32,116 bases of DNA, taken from positions 1 to 32,116 of the forward strand of contig CAZEFH010000008.1 of assembly GCA_964511435.1 (NCBI GenBank). The letters are read 5' to 3'. This DNA is from JBGSPL01 sp964511435 (GTDB taxonomy: Bacteria > Patescibacteriota > CPR2 > UBA1875 > CAIMLA01). Shown here in pieces: positions 7,533 through 16,903 of the stretch; position 1 is the stretch's first letter, and each line of letters opens with the position of its first letter. The position numbers and the translations under genes are program-made. The notes under the pieces were generated by a model. That model did not search any database. It was not told where the DNA came from and saw nothing but the letters and a program-made list of their open reading frames with translations.

Positions 7533-7560
7533 AGAATGGCTAATAAGAAGGAGAAAAGAA

Positions 7561-8163
7561 ATGGAAGCAAAGAATCAAATTCTTATCCCAACCGTAATTC
7601 AGAAGACTTCACTTGGTGAGCGTGCTTACGATATTTACAGTAAGCTTCTCGAAGATCGGATTATCTTTCTTGGCACAGGCATAGATGATACTGTGGCAAA
7701 TCTTGTGATTGCGCAGCTTCTTTATCTGGAAAGCATCGATACCAAGAAAGATATCACAATGTATATCAATAGTCCTGGAGGTAGTGTATCCTCAGCTATG
7801 GCAATCTTGGATACGATGAACTTTGTGAGTCCAGACGTTTCCACGGTTTGTATCGGTATGGCGGCGAGTGCCGCAGCCGTATTGCTCTCTGCTGGCAAGA
7901 AGGGAAAGCGTTTCACTTTACCAAATTCACGCGTTTTGATTCATCAGCCGTTAGTAGAGGGTATGGGTGGGCAGGCCACCGACATCGAGATTCATACCAA
8001 GGAGTTGCTGCGCATCAAGAAAGAGCTTGCAACCATACTTGCAGACAATACTGGCCAGCCAATATCAAAGATAAATAATGACGTGGAGCGTGATTATATT
8101 CTGTCGGCCGAAGAAGCGAAGAAGTATGGTCTGGTGGACGAGATAATTAGAAAAAGAAAATAA
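7561..8163 (+). CDS. clpP: ATP-dependent Clp protease proteolytic subunit
   Basis: Serine peptidase that forms the double heptameric ClpP barrel and degrades substrates delivered by ClpX, ClpC or ClpA. The 200-residue product has the catalytic triad in family context: Ser103 in GMAAS, His128 in LIHQP and Asp174 in INNDVERD. YINSPGGSV (about 68-76) gives the oxyanion region. The ATG at 7561 follows GAAGGAG at the right spacing; an in-frame start at 7468 would run back through the terminator and promoter and is rejected. Length and N-terminus fit a form with a very short or no propeptide. No Clp ATPase gene is in the window. Confidence 0.97.
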   Translation: MEAKNQILIPTVIQKTSLGERAYDIYSKLLEDRIIFLGTGIDDTVANLVIAQLLYLESIDTKKDITMYINSPGGSVSSAMAILDTMNFVSPDVSTVCIGMAASAAAVLLSAGKKGKRFTLPNSRVLIHQPLVEGMGGQATDIEIHTKELLRIKKELATILADNTGQPISKINNDVERDYILSAEEAKKYGLVDEIIRKRK

Positions 8164-8175
8164 CTACACCTCCTA

Positions 8176-8250
8176 TGTCATCCTGAGGAGTCCCGACGTT
8201 ACGTCGGGACGACGTGAGGATCTAGATTCTTCGGCAAGCTCAGAATGACA
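8176..8250. repeat. intergenic palindromic element with nested hairpin
   Basis: Outer arms TGTCATCCTGAG and CTCAGAATGACA pair with one mismatch. Inside lies a perfect 9-bp hairpin, GTCCCGACG with CGTCGGGAC around TTA, followed by GAGGATCTAGATTCTTC, itself nearly palindromic. The outer arms match those of the recG element at 1409-1481, so both belong to one repeat family. It fills almost the whole clpP-to-NIF3 gap. Confidence 0.85.
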
Positions 8251-8271
8251 GGGGAAGAAAGGAACCGCCAG

Positions 8272-9225
8272 ATGAAATTACGTGAAATATATGAGCTATT
8301 TGTAGAAAAGGGGATTCAGGCCGACCCAAGAGGCGAGGTAAGGATCAAAAAGCTCCTTGAATCCGAAAAGAAAAAGTACGACAAGCTAGAAAAAGATGAG
8401 CTCGTATACTACGACAAAGAGAGGCTAGTGAATCCTTTTGCGGATACGCGGATTCTTGCTGGGGACGAAAATGTAGAAGTGAGTAGAATCCTTGTCGGTA
8501 TCGATATGGAAGTCGGAGAAGTTTTGCTTGCGGATAGGCTGACTGAGAAAGGACAGAAAATTGATCTAGTCTTATCTCACCATCCAGAGGGGAAGGCTCT
8601 TGCCGGTCTCCACGAGGTCATGGATTTGCAGTCCGATGTTCTCAGCCTCTATGGCGTACCAATTAATGTTGCTGAGGGAACTATAGCCGGTAGGATTTCT
8701 GAGGTTTCTCGTGGCCTGGCTCCAGTTAACCATCAGCGCGCAGTAGACGCAGCCAAAATCCTCGGATACTCTTTCATGAGCTCACATACTGTGGCTGATA
8801 ATCAAGTATACAAATATGTCAAAGAGCTAGTAGATAAAGAGCAGCCGGAAACCGTCGGCGAGGTAATTGATTTATTGCTTACGATTCCCGAGTATCAGGA
8901 AGGGAAAAAGCTTGGTGCTGGACCACGCCTATTCACAGGCAAGAACGAGAATCGTGCCGGTAAGATAGCCGTGACCGAAATGACAGGTGGTACCTCTGGT
9001 GCCAAGGAAATGTTTGAGAAAATGTCACAAGCAGGTATCGGTACCATTATCGGTATGCATATGGGTGAGGAACACCGCAAAGAAGCCGAGAAGTATCATC
9101 TCAACGTTGTTATTGCTGGTCATATGGCCTCTGATTCGCTCGGAATGAACCTACTTCTTGATGAAATTGAGAAGAAAGGTGTGGAAATAATCCCGACAAG
9201 TGGTTTAATAAGAGTAAAGAGATAG
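8272..9225 (+). CDS. NIF3/YbgI-family metal-binding protein
   Basis: Member of the NIF3 (GTP cyclohydrolase I type 2-like) family, whose dinuclear-metal fold is widespread but whose biochemical role is poorly settled. Supporting motifs are the metal-binding LSHHPEG with His103-His104, and near the C-terminus GMHMGEEH followed by NVVIAGHMASDSLGMNLL. The 317-residue reading from ATG 8272 has AAGGA upstream. An in-frame ATG at 8245 lies inside the right arm of the palindromic element and lacks an SD, so the later start is preferred. It is probably co-transcribed with the small gene 16 bases downstream. Family assignment is fairly sure, the function is not. Confidence 0.8.
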   Translation: MKLREIYELFVEKGIQADPRGEVRIKKLLESEKKKYDKLEKDELVYYDKERLVNPFADTRILAGDENVEVSRILVGIDMEVGEVLLADRLTEKGQKIDLVLSHHPEGKALAGLHEVMDLQSDVLSLYGVPINVAEGTIAGRISEVSRGLAPVNHQRAVDAAKILGYSFMSSHTVADNQVYKYVKELVDKEQPETVGEVIDLLLTIPEYQEGKKLGAGPRLFTGKNENRAGKIAVTEMTGGTSGAKEMFEKMSQAGIGTIIGMHMGEEHRKEAEKYHLNVVIAGHMASDSLGMNLLLDEIEKKGVEIIPTSGLIRVKR

Positions 9226-9241
9226 TAAATTTGGAGAAAAA

Positions 9242-9538
9242 ATGAGTGAAGAGACTTTAGAGGTTCAGGAAAATTCAGAGTTAATGAAAAAACAGGTTGG
9301 CATAACACTTAAGTTTGAATACAAGAATGACGCGTATGATAATGTTCATTATTCTGAGAAATCTTTTAGTGGCACAGCTTCAGAAGTCAAGGCTTGGGCC
9401 ATGTCTTTTGTAGAATCGGGAAAAGAAGGCGATCCTAGCAATCTTAAGGTTAATCCAGTGGTTGTATTTGATTCAGGGGAAGAAGTTCCTTATGAAGAAT
9501 TTCTTGTAATGAATTTTTCTCAAATTGCTGAAAAGTAA
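9242..9538 (+). CDS. small protein of unknown function
   Basis: A 98-residue protein starting MSEETLEVQENSEL, acidic at the N-terminus, then a compact segment with KFEYKNDAYDN and VNPVVVFDSGEEVPYEEF that looks alpha/beta. No membrane segment, signal peptide, cysteine motif or known family is visible. TTGGAG sits 6 bases before the ATG, and the gene is 16 bases after the NIF3-family gene, so it is likely its operon partner. The rpoB promoter begins two bases after its stop. Confidence 0.65.
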   Translation: MSEETLEVQENSELMKKQVGITLKFEYKNDAYDNVHYSEKSFSGTASEVKAWAMSFVESGKEGDPSNLKVNPVVVFDSGEEVPYEEFLVMNFSQIAEK

Positions 9539-9540
9539 TA

Positions 9541-9569
9541 TTGACTTTCCGCACGAATTAGTGTAAATT
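9541..9569 (+). promoter_or_regulatory. rpoBC promoter
   Basis: TTGACT at 9541-9546, a 17-base spacer and TAAATT at 9564-9569. The leader to rpoB is then about 140 bases long. Confidence 0.7.
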
Positions 9570-9588
9570 TTATCTTACAGCTAAACGG

Positions 9589-9638
9589 AATAAGAAAGAA
9601 ACAGGAGTCAGATAGATGGATTCCTGGGTCTTCTTATT
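9589..9638 (+). promoter_or_regulatory. two-helix hairpin in the rpoB leader
   Basis: AATAAGAA (9589-9596) pairs with TTCTTATT (9631-9638). Above an internal loop, CAGGAGTC (9602-9609) pairs with GATTCCTG (9619-9626) with one G-U. The inner helix buries the AGGAG that would serve the upstream ORF, whose ATG closes the 9-base apical loop. Position and design suggest a regulatory leader. Confidence 0.55.
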
Positions 9639-9660
9639 TGAGCTCTACAATGGAATATAG
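9616..9660 (+). CDS. 14-codon upstream ORF in the rpoB leader
   Basis: ATG 9616, nine bases after the SD-like AGGAG, opens a 14-residue frame, MDSWVFLFELYNGI, ending in TAG 54 bases before rpoB. The peptide is hydrophobic and aromatic. Its SD and start lie within the leader hairpin, so ribosome entry and folding should exclude each other. No homologue is recognised. Translation is possible but unproven. Confidence 0.35.
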   Translation: MDSWVFLFELYNGI

Positions 9661-9713
9661 ATAAAACCCTTATGTATAAGTAAAAAGTAAATAATTAAGG
9701 AGCGAGCATTTTT

Positions 9714-12700
9714 ATGGCCAAAAAATCGCTAGAATTCGCGTCCACTGCAAAGTCAGGGCGCAAGTATCTCAACCCCAGTCCGGACGTTCTGCAGCTACCC
9801 AATCTGACAGAAGTCCAGACCGACAGCTTCAACTGGTTTATCCGCGAAGGTCTCGCAGAGCTTTTTGAAGAAGTCTCTCCCATCGAGGACTATACCGGCA
9901 AGCTGATGTCTATCAGCTTCAAGGACTACTGGCTCGGTGATCCAAAGTACACCGAGAAGGTAGCAAAAGAGAAAAAAGTTACTTATGAAGCTCCTCTCAA
10001 AGCTAACGTAGAGCTCGCTATCAAAGAAACTGGCAAGAAAAAGATTCAAGAAGTTTTCTTGGGTGATATGCCGGTCATGACTAACCGTGGAACCTTCATC
10101 ATCAATGGTGTGGAACGTGTCGTGGTTTCTCAGCTTGTTCGCTCACCTGGTGTATATTTCACCGCCGAAGAAGCTCCTCAGGGAACTTTCTTTGGTGCGA
10201 AGGTGATTCCTGGTCGTGGCGCCTGGCTTGAGATTGAGACTGCTCCTCAGGATGGTATCTATGCCAAGATTGATCGTAAGAGAAAGATTCCTATCACGAC
10301 TCTTCTGCGTGCCTTTGGCTATTCTACAGATGAGGAGATTAAAAAGCTCTTCCATGATGTAAATACCAATAAGGAACGTGATTACATTGCTAACACTCTC
10401 GAGAAAGATCCTTCACGAACTCAAGGTGAGGCTTTTGTCGAAGTTTACAAGCGTATTCGTCCAGGGGATTTGGCCACCGTGGACAATGCTCGTAGCTTTA
10501 TCGAAGGTATGTTCTTCGATGTTAAAAAATATGATCTTTCCCGCGTCGGTCGTTACAAGACCAACAAGCGTCTCGGTGTCGACGTCAAGAATGTTCGTGG
10601 TAACCGTGCTTTCCGTAAAGAAGATCTAGTTTTAATTGTGAAGGAAATAATTCGTCTCAATAACGAAGGTGGTACTGCAGATGATATCGACCACATGGGT
10701 AACCGTCGTGTTCGTACTGTGGGTGAGTTAATCCAACAGAAGTTCCGTATCGGTCTCACTCGTACTGAACGTAACATCAAAGACCGTATGTCAATCTATG
10801 ACGTCGAGACAGTAACAGCTTCTCAGCTGATAAATGTTCGTCCAATCGTAGCGGCAGTGCGTGAGTTCTTTGCTAGCTCTCAGCTTTCACAGTTTATGGA
10901 CCAAACTAATCCACTAACAGAGCTTTCACACAAGCGTCGTCTGTCCTCACTCGGACCAGGCGGACTTTCGCGTGAGCGTGCAGGGTTTGAAGTTCGTGAC
11001 GTCCACAAGACTCACTATGGTCGTATCTGTCCGATTGAGACTCCAGAAGGACCAAACATCGGTCTCGTAAATCAGCTTTCTTCTTTTGCGAAGATAAATA
11101 GCTACGGTTTCGTCGAGACTCCATATCGTGTTGTCGAGAAGAAAAATGGCAAGCCTGTCGCTACTGACAAGATTGTCTATCTTGCTGCCGATGATGAAGA
11201 GAAGAGTATTATTGCTCAGGCCACTACTCCAGTGGATGAGAAGGGTAACTTCTTAAATAAAACCGCTATTGCACGTCGTCACGGTGAAGCAGACGAGGTT
11301 CCAGTGGCAGAAGTCGACTACATCGACGTTGCGACAGAGCAGCCGGTAAGTATCTCGACTTCGCTGATTCCGTTTGTTGAGCATGATGATGCTCGTCGCG
11401 CACTGATGGGTGCAAACATGCAACGTCAGGCCGTCTCAGTAGTGAAGCCACAGGCACCTATTATTGGTACTGGTAATGAAGCTAAAGTGGCTCAGGATTC
11501 AGGACAGATTATTGTTGCCAAGGCTGCTGGCGAAATTACAGCTGTTTCAGGGGATTCGATAAAAATTAAATACACTGACGGTAAAGAAGAGATTCTTTTA
11601 CTTAATAAATTCGAGCAAACCAATAGCGATACTTGTATTAACCAACACCCACGGGTGACTAAGGGGCAGAAAGTAAAGAAGGGTGACCTCCTTGCCGACG
11701 GTGCTGCAATCGAAAATGGTGAGCTTGCTCTCGGCCAGAATGTCCTTGTTGGTTATATGACCTGGCAGGGTAACAACTTTGAAGACGCGGTGATTCTGTC
11801 TCAGCGTCTTGTAGAAGATGACCGTTATACCTCGATTCACCTGGAGGAGTTCCATATCGACGTTCGTGATACTAAGCTGGGACCAGAAGTAATCACTCGC
11901 GACATTCCGAATGTCGGTGATGAAGCCCTGCGCGACCTCGATGATGAGGGAATCGTTCGTGAAGGCGCTGAGGTAGTTGCCGGTGACATCTTGGTTGGTA
12001 AGATTACTCCTAAGGGTGAAACTGAGCTTACTGCTGAGGAGCGCCTTCTGCGCGCTATCTTCGGTGAAAAGGCACGTGATGTGAAAGATTCTTCACTTCG
12101 AGTTCCACCAGGAGTTCACGGTAAAGTTGTCAGTATTGGCATCAAGAGCCGTGATAAGGGTGATGAGCTTCCAGCCGGTGTTATTACTCAGATCTATGTC
12201 ATGATTGCGCAGATGCGTAAGATTGCTGTCGGAGACAAGATGGCTGGTCGCCATGGTAATAAGGGTGTTATTGCTCGTATTCTGCCAGTCGAAGACATGC
12301 CTTATCTCGAAGACGGTACTCCACTGGACGTACTTCTAAACCCACAAGGTATCTCATCTCGTCTTAACTTCGGTCAGGTACTCGAGACTCATCTCGGATG
12401 GGCTGCCGCTGCACTTGGTATCAAGATTGCTTCACCTGTATTCAATGGTGTGAAGGTTGAGCAAATCAAGGGACTGCTCGCGGAAGCTGGTCTTCCTGAA
12501 GATGGCCGTGCTCAACTTTATGATGGTCGTACAGGCGAACCTTTTGCCGAGCGTACCGTAGTCGGCTACAAATACTTCCTCAAGCTTTTGCACCTTGTAG
12601 AAGACAAGATTCATGCTCGTTCTATCGGACCATACGCCATGGTAACTCAGCAGCCACTCGGTGGTAAGGCTCAGTTCGGTGGTCAGAGATTCGGTGAAAT

Positions 12701-13106
12701 GGAAGTATGGGCACTTGAAGCATATGGTGCTGCTCATACCCTTCAGGAAATTCTTACCATCAAGTCTGATGATGTAATCGGTCGCTCGAAGGCTTACGAG
12801 TCAACCATCAAGGGTGAAGATATCAAGGAGCCTCGCGTACCAGAGTCATTCAATGTTCTTGTCAAAGAGCTTCAGGGCCTAGGGCTCGAAGTCGATCTGA
12901 TCCAGGAAGAAGGAAATACCGAAGTTGCTATCGAAGCTGAAAAGGTGATCGAAGAGACTTATGAAGAGAATATTGAAGACCTCAAAAATGATAAGTTGAT
13001 GGTCGGAGACCGTGCTGAAGAAGTATTACCAACCGTGGATATCGAGGAAGAAAATGCTATCGATGAATTCGAAGCTCTCGATGAAATTCCGGCGGAAGAG
13101 AAATAG
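9714..13106 (+). CDS. rpoB: DNA-directed RNA polymerase beta subunit
   Basis: Catalytic core subunit of RNA polymerase. The 1130-residue protein is compact relative to E. coli RpoB (1342). The rifampicin-pocket segment is near residues 387-430 (SSQLSQFMDQ, then SHKRRLSSLGPGG), with the Asp, His and Ser of the sensitive consensus in place. ETPEGPNIGL follows, and GDKMAGRHGNKG is near residue 845. The C-terminus ends in a strongly acidic tail of several dozen residues after the beta-prime interaction region. The ATG follows AAGGAG with a long 11-base spacing. rpoC starts 15 bases after the stop in the same operon. Expression is probably set by the promoter at 9541 and the structured leader. Confidence 0.98.
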   Translation: MAKKSLEFASTAKSGRKYLNPSPDVLQLPNLTEVQTDSFNWFIREGLAELFEEVSPIEDYTGKLMSISFKDYWLGDPKYTEKVAKEKKVTYEAPLKANVELAIKETGKKKIQEVFLGDMPVMTNRGTFIINGVERVVVSQLVRSPGVYFTAEEAPQGTFFGAKVIPGRGAWLEIETAPQDGIYAKIDRKRKIPITTLLRAFGYSTDEEIKKLFHDVNTNKERDYIANTLEKDPSRTQGEAFVEVYKRIRPGDLATVDNARSFIEGMFFDVKKYDLSRVGRYKTNKRLGVDVKNVRGNRAFRKEDLVLIVKEIIRLNNEGGTADDIDHMGNRRVRTVGELIQQKFRIGLTRTERNIKDRMSIYDVETVTASQLINVRPIVAAVREFFASSQLSQFMDQTNPLTELSHKRRLSSLGPGGLSRERAGFEVRDVHKTHYGRICPIETPEGPNIGLVNQLSSFAKINSYGFVETPYRVVEKKNGKPVATDKIVYLAADDEEKSIIAQATTPVDEKGNFLNKTAIARRHGEADEVPVAEVDYIDVATEQPVSISTSLIPFVEHDDARRALMGANMQRQAVSVVKPQAPIIGTGNEAKVAQDSGQIIVAKAAGEITAVSGDSIKIKYTDGKEEILLLNKFEQTNSDTCINQHPRVTKGQKVKKGDLLADGAAIENGELALGQNVLVGYMTWQGNNFEDAVILSQRLVEDDRYTSIHLEEFHIDVRDTKLGPEVITRDIPNVGDEALRDLDDEGIVREGAEVVAGDILVGKITPKGETELTAEERLLRAIFGEKARDVKDSSLRVPPGVHGKVVSIGIKSRDKGDELPAGVITQIYVMIAQMRKIAVGDKMAGRHGNKGVIARILPVEDMPYLEDGTPLDVLLNPQGISSRLNFGQVLETHLGWAAAALGIKIASPVFNGVKVEQIKGLLAEAGLPEDGRAQLYDGRTGEPFAERTVVGYKYFLKLLHLVEDKIHARSIGPYAMVTQQPLGGKAQFGGQRFGEMEVWALEAYGAAHTLQEILTIKSDDVIGRSKAYESTIKGEDIKEPRVPESFNVLVKELQGLGLEVDLIQEEGNTEVAIEAEKVIEETYEENIEDLKNDKLMVGDRAEEVLPTVDIEEENAIDEFEALDEIPAEEK

Positions 13107-13121
13107 GCGGGGGAGAGAAAG

Positions 13122-16100
13122 ATGATATTACAAGAAACTAGAAACGACAATTTCAAGGCCATTAAGCTTTCGATTGCGTCGCCAAAACAAATCCTAGACT
13201 GGTCTCATGGTGAGGTAACAAAGCCCGAGACTATCAACTATCGTACACTCAAACCAGAGAAGGACGGTCTATTCTGTGAGAAAATCTTTGGTCCAGCCAA
13301 GGACTGGGAGTGCTACTGTGGTAAATACAAGCGTATTCGTTACAAGGGTGTTATCTGTGATCGTTGTGGAGTTGAGGTAACTCGTTCCATTGTTCGTCGT
13401 GAGCGTATGGGACATATCAAGCTTGCCGTTCCTGTTACTCACATCTGGTTCCTTCGTGGCGTACCTTCGTCTATTGGTCTGACCCTGAATCTCTCAGCCC
13501 GTGACCTAGAAAAGGTGGCCTACTTTGCTAATTACATCATTCTTACAGTAGATGAGGAGTCGAAACAGGCTGCGAAGAAGAAAGTTGATGAAGAGTTTAA
13601 GGCACGTAAGGCTGAGATTGAGGCGACTGAGAAAGACGCCGAAGCGCGTCAGCAACAGATTGATGATCTTGAACAGTATCGCGCTTCTGCTCGTGACGAC
13701 CTCAACTCAATTAATCCACTAGAGATTATTTCTGAGTCGAAATATCGCGATCTATCACTCAAATTCGGTGAAGTTTTCACAGCTGGTATCGGCGCAGAAG
13801 CAATTAAGGAACTTCTTGAGAAGGTTGATCTAGATAAGCTAGCCGATACTCTTCGAGAAGAGGTTGAAGGTTCTCAGGGTGTAAAGCGCAAGAAAGCAAT
13901 CAAGCGCCTCAAGTTGATCGAGGGCTTTGTTAGTGCCGGTATTCGTCCAGAGTGGATGATTACCTCTATTCTGCCAGTAATTCCGCCAGATCTACGTCCG
14001 ATGGTTCAGCTCGATGGTGGCCGCTTTGCAACATCTGACCTGAATGATCTATATCGTCGTGTTATTAATCGTAATACCCGTCTGAAGAAACTCCTGGATC
14101 TAGATGCTCCAGAAGTCATCTGTCGTAACGAGAAGCGCATGCTTCAGGAAGCAGTTGATGCTCTCATCGACAACTCAGCTCGTCGTGACAAGAATGCTTC
14201 GATGGCCATAAACCGCAAGAAACTTCGCTCACTCGCAGATATGCTTAAGGGTAAGCAGGGACGTTTCCGTCAGAACCTACTCGGTAAGCGCGTTGACTAT
14301 TCTGGTCGTTCTGTAATCGTTGTGGGTCCACACCTCAAGCTTAATCAGTGCGGCCTGCCCAAGATGATGGCGCTTGAGCTCTTCAAGCCATTTGTAATCA
14401 GTAAGCTTATCCTGGACGGCATTGCTCACAATGTAAAAAGTGCTTCTAGAATGATTGAGCGTAGTCGTGGCGAGGTATGGGACGCACTCGATGAAGTGAT
14501 TACAGACAAGTACGTTCTACTAAACCGCGCCCCGACCCTGCACCGTCTTGGTATTCAAGCCTTCAAGCCAATCCTGATCGAAGGTAAGGCGATTCAGATT
14601 CATCCGCTGGTCTGTTCGGCTTTCAATGCTGACTTCGACGGTGACCAGATGGCTGTTCACGTACCTCTTTCGGCTCAGTCTCAGAAGGAAGCAGCCGAGA
14701 TTATGCTCTCGACCAAGAACTTGCTGAAGCCTGCAGCTGGTGAGCCAGTTGTGAAGCCATCTCAGGATATCGTTCTTGGTATCTACTGGATGACCGCTGA
14801 CGTTGACAAGAATGACAAGGTAAAAGCTTATTCTTCAAAGGAAGAAGTTATCTATGCCTATAACCTCGGAGAACTTGGTGCTCGTTCCAAGGTGAAATTA
14901 ATGATTGATGGTACTCTTACCGAGACTACCGTGGGTCGTATCTATTTCAACGAAATCTTGCCTGCCGGCTTTGGTTTCGTGAACGATACTCTTACCTCAA
15001 AGAAACTTACTGCTGTGATCGAGCGTATCTTTGTAGAGTACGGCCAAGATGAAACTGTTACTTTTGTAGACAATATGAAAGATCTAGGATTTGAATTCTC
15101 GACACTTTCTGGTATTTCGATGTCGATGGATGACTTCCAAATCCCAGCTAATAAGGGTAAGATCCTTGACGCTTATGCGCTAAAAGAACAACATGTCTTT
15201 GACCAGTACAACATGGGTCTCATTACCGAAGACGAGAAGTATGCCAAGGTTCTCGAAATTTGGATGGACGCCCGTGAAGAAGTCATGGATGAGATGGCCA
15301 AGAACATGGACCAAACTACGGCGGCTGCGGTGATGATGAATTCTGGTGCTCGTGGTAATCTATCGCAAATGGCTCAGATGGCTGGTATGAAGGGCCTTGT
15401 GGTGAATGCCTCTGGACGTACCATCGAGTTCCCAATCAAGTCCAACTACAAAGAAGGTCTTTCTTCACTTGAGTATTTCTCATCAACACATGGTGCTCGT
15501 AAGGGTCTCTCTGACACAGCTCTTAAAACCTCTGACTCTGGCTATCTGACACGTCGTCTTGTCGACGTATCTCAGGAAGTCGTAGTAACGGAGAAAGACT
15601 GTGGTACCAAGAATGGTACGATTATCACTCGTGGTGATAGCGCCAAGATTGGTGAAGATTTTGCAGCTCGTGTGATTAGTAGAGTACTCGCTCGTGACGT
15701 TGTAAACGAAAAAACCGGCGAGATTATCCTGAAGAAGGGTACCTTAGTCGGTGCAGACGAATTTGCCAAGATTGACGCAGCAGGCGTGAATGAGGTAATG
15801 ATTCGTTCAGCTCTAACCTGTGAGTCAGAGTGGGGAATCTGTCAGCACTGTTACGGTTCTGACCTCGCTCGTGGTGGCTTGATCGCTCTCGGTGAAGCCG
15901 TTGGTATTATTGCGGCTCAGTCTATCGGTGAGCCAGGTACTCAGCTAACTATGAGAACCTTCCATGCTGGTGGTATCGCGGGCGTTGACATCACTCAGGG
16001 TCTCCCTCGTGTGGAAGAGCTTTTTGAAGCTCGTCAGCCAAAGGGCCAAGCAATTCTCGCTGAAATTAGCGGTAAGATAGTCCTAAAGAGTGCTAATGGT

Positions 16101-16868
16101 AAGCATCACATCGATATCGTCTCTGATATTGTTTCTGAAGATGTTTACGATGTAACCGGTCTGACGATTGAAGTCAAAAACAATCAGGCAGTTGAAGCCA
16201 AGACTGTGCTTGCATCCAAGGATCGCAAGAAGCAGCTGAAGGCGAAAACTGCTGGAATCGTCAAGGTCAAAGATGGTCAGCTCAAGGTAGTCCGCGAAGC
16301 CGAAGTGAAGAGTTACACCGTACCTCAACAGGTTGGGGTCTATGTGAAAGATGGTGAATCAGTCGAGGTGGGTCGTCAGATTACCGAGGGTTCGTGGAAT
16401 CTTCAAGATGCCCTCAAGCTGATGGGTGAAAACGCCGTCGAGCGTTACATTATGACCGAAGTACAGCAAACCTATGCTTCACAGGGTCAAACTATCAACG
16501 ACAAGCACATTGAAATCATTATTCGTCAGATGTTCTCACGTTGCCGTATTGATGAATCGGGGGATACTCCATTCATCGCTGGTGAGATTGTATCTCGTTC
16601 AGCCATGCAGCGCGCCAACAATCAGGCGAAGAAGGAAAAGAAAAAGCCAGCTGAGTTTACGAATCTATTACTTTCGATTACCAAGGTTTCGATTACGACA
16701 GATAGTTTCCTCTCAGCTGCATCATTCCAGGAGACTAGCCGCGTCCTTATCGGAGCTGCTGTCGCTGGTAAGGTCGACGAACTTAAGGGTCTAAAAGAAA
16801 ACGTGATTATCGGTAAGCTGATTCCAGCTGGAACCGGCTTCGCACGAACATTGACCGCAAAGAAATAA
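13122..16868 (+). CDS. rpoC: DNA-directed RNA polymerase beta-prime subunit
   Basis: Partner of RpoB that holds the active-site magnesium. The 1248-residue protein has the N-terminal zinc ribbon (Cys64, Cys66, Cys79, Cys82), a coiled-coil and clamp region, the catalytic NADFDGD at 502-508 with Asp504, Asp506 and Asp508, and a second cysteine cluster (DCGTKNG, then CESEWGICQHC). QSIGEPGTQLTMRTFHAGG marks the bridge and trigger-loop end. Length is close to that of Gram-positive forms, without the large E. coli insertion. GGGGGAGAG precedes the ATG. Its last codons hold the promoter for rpsL. Confidence 0.98.
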   Translation: MILQETRNDNFKAIKLSIASPKQILDWSHGEVTKPETINYRTLKPEKDGLFCEKIFGPAKDWECYCGKYKRIRYKGVICDRCGVEVTRSIVRRERMGHIKLAVPVTHIWFLRGVPSSIGLTLNLSARDLEKVAYFANYIILTVDEESKQAAKKKVDEEFKARKAEIEATEKDAEARQQQIDDLEQYRASARDDLNSINPLEIISESKYRDLSLKFGEVFTAGIGAEAIKELLEKVDLDKLADTLREEVEGSQGVKRKKAIKRLKLIEGFVSAGIRPEWMITSILPVIPPDLRPMVQLDGGRFATSDLNDLYRRVINRNTRLKKLLDLDAPEVICRNEKRMLQEAVDALIDNSARRDKNASMAINRKKLRSLADMLKGKQGRFRQNLLGKRVDYSGRSVIVVGPHLKLNQCGLPKMMALELFKPFVISKLILDGIAHNVKSASRMIERSRGEVWDALDEVITDKYVLLNRAPTLHRLGIQAFKPILIEGKAIQIHPLVCSAFNADFDGDQMAVHVPLSAQSQKEAAEIMLSTKNLLKPAAGEPVVKPSQDIVLGIYWMTADVDKNDKVKAYSSKEEVIYAYNLGELGARSKVKLMIDGTLTETTVGRIYFNEILPAGFGFVNDTLTSKKLTAVIERIFVEYGQDETVTFVDNMKDLGFEFSTLSGISMSMDDFQIPANKGKILDAYALKEQHVFDQYNMGLITEDEKYAKVLEIWMDAREEVMDEMAKNMDQTTAAAVMMNSGARGNLSQMAQMAGMKGLVVNASGRTIEFPIKSNYKEGLSSLEYFSSTHGARKGLSDTALKTSDSGYLTRRLVDVSQEVVVTEKDCGTKNGTIITRGDSAKIGEDFAARVISRVLARDVVNEKTGEIILKKGTLVGADEFAKIDAAGVNEVMIRSALTCESEWGICQHCYGSDLARGGLIALGEAVGIIAAQSIGEPGTQLTMRTFHAGGIAGVDITQGLPRVEELFEARQPKGQAILAEISGKIVLKSANGKHHIDIVSDIVSEDVYDVTGLTIEVKNNQAVEAKTVLASKDRKKQLKAKTAGIVKVKDGQLKVVREAEVKSYTVPQQVGVYVKDGESVEVGRQITEGSWNLQDALKLMGENAVERYIMTEVQQTYASQGQTINDKHIEIIIRQMFSRCRIDESGDTPFIAGEIVSRSAMQRANNQAKKEKKKPAEFTNLLLSITKVSITTDSFLSAASFQETSRVLIGAAVAGKVDELKGLKENVIIGKLIPAGTGFARTLTAKK

Positions 16869-16879
16869 TCTGGTAAAAT
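16851..16879 (+). promoter_or_regulatory. promoter for rpsL-rpsG-fusA inside the rpoC end
   Basis: TTGACC (16851-16856), a 17-base spacer and TAAAAT (16874-16879) preceded by TGG, so it is also an extended -10. The -35 lies in the last codons of rpoC and the -10 just after its stop. AAAATCTA-T-TAGATTTT (16875-16891) is a perfect small inverted repeat overlapping the -10. Confidence 0.65.
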
Positions 16880-16903
16880 CTATTAGATTTTCAAAGGAGT
16901 ATA

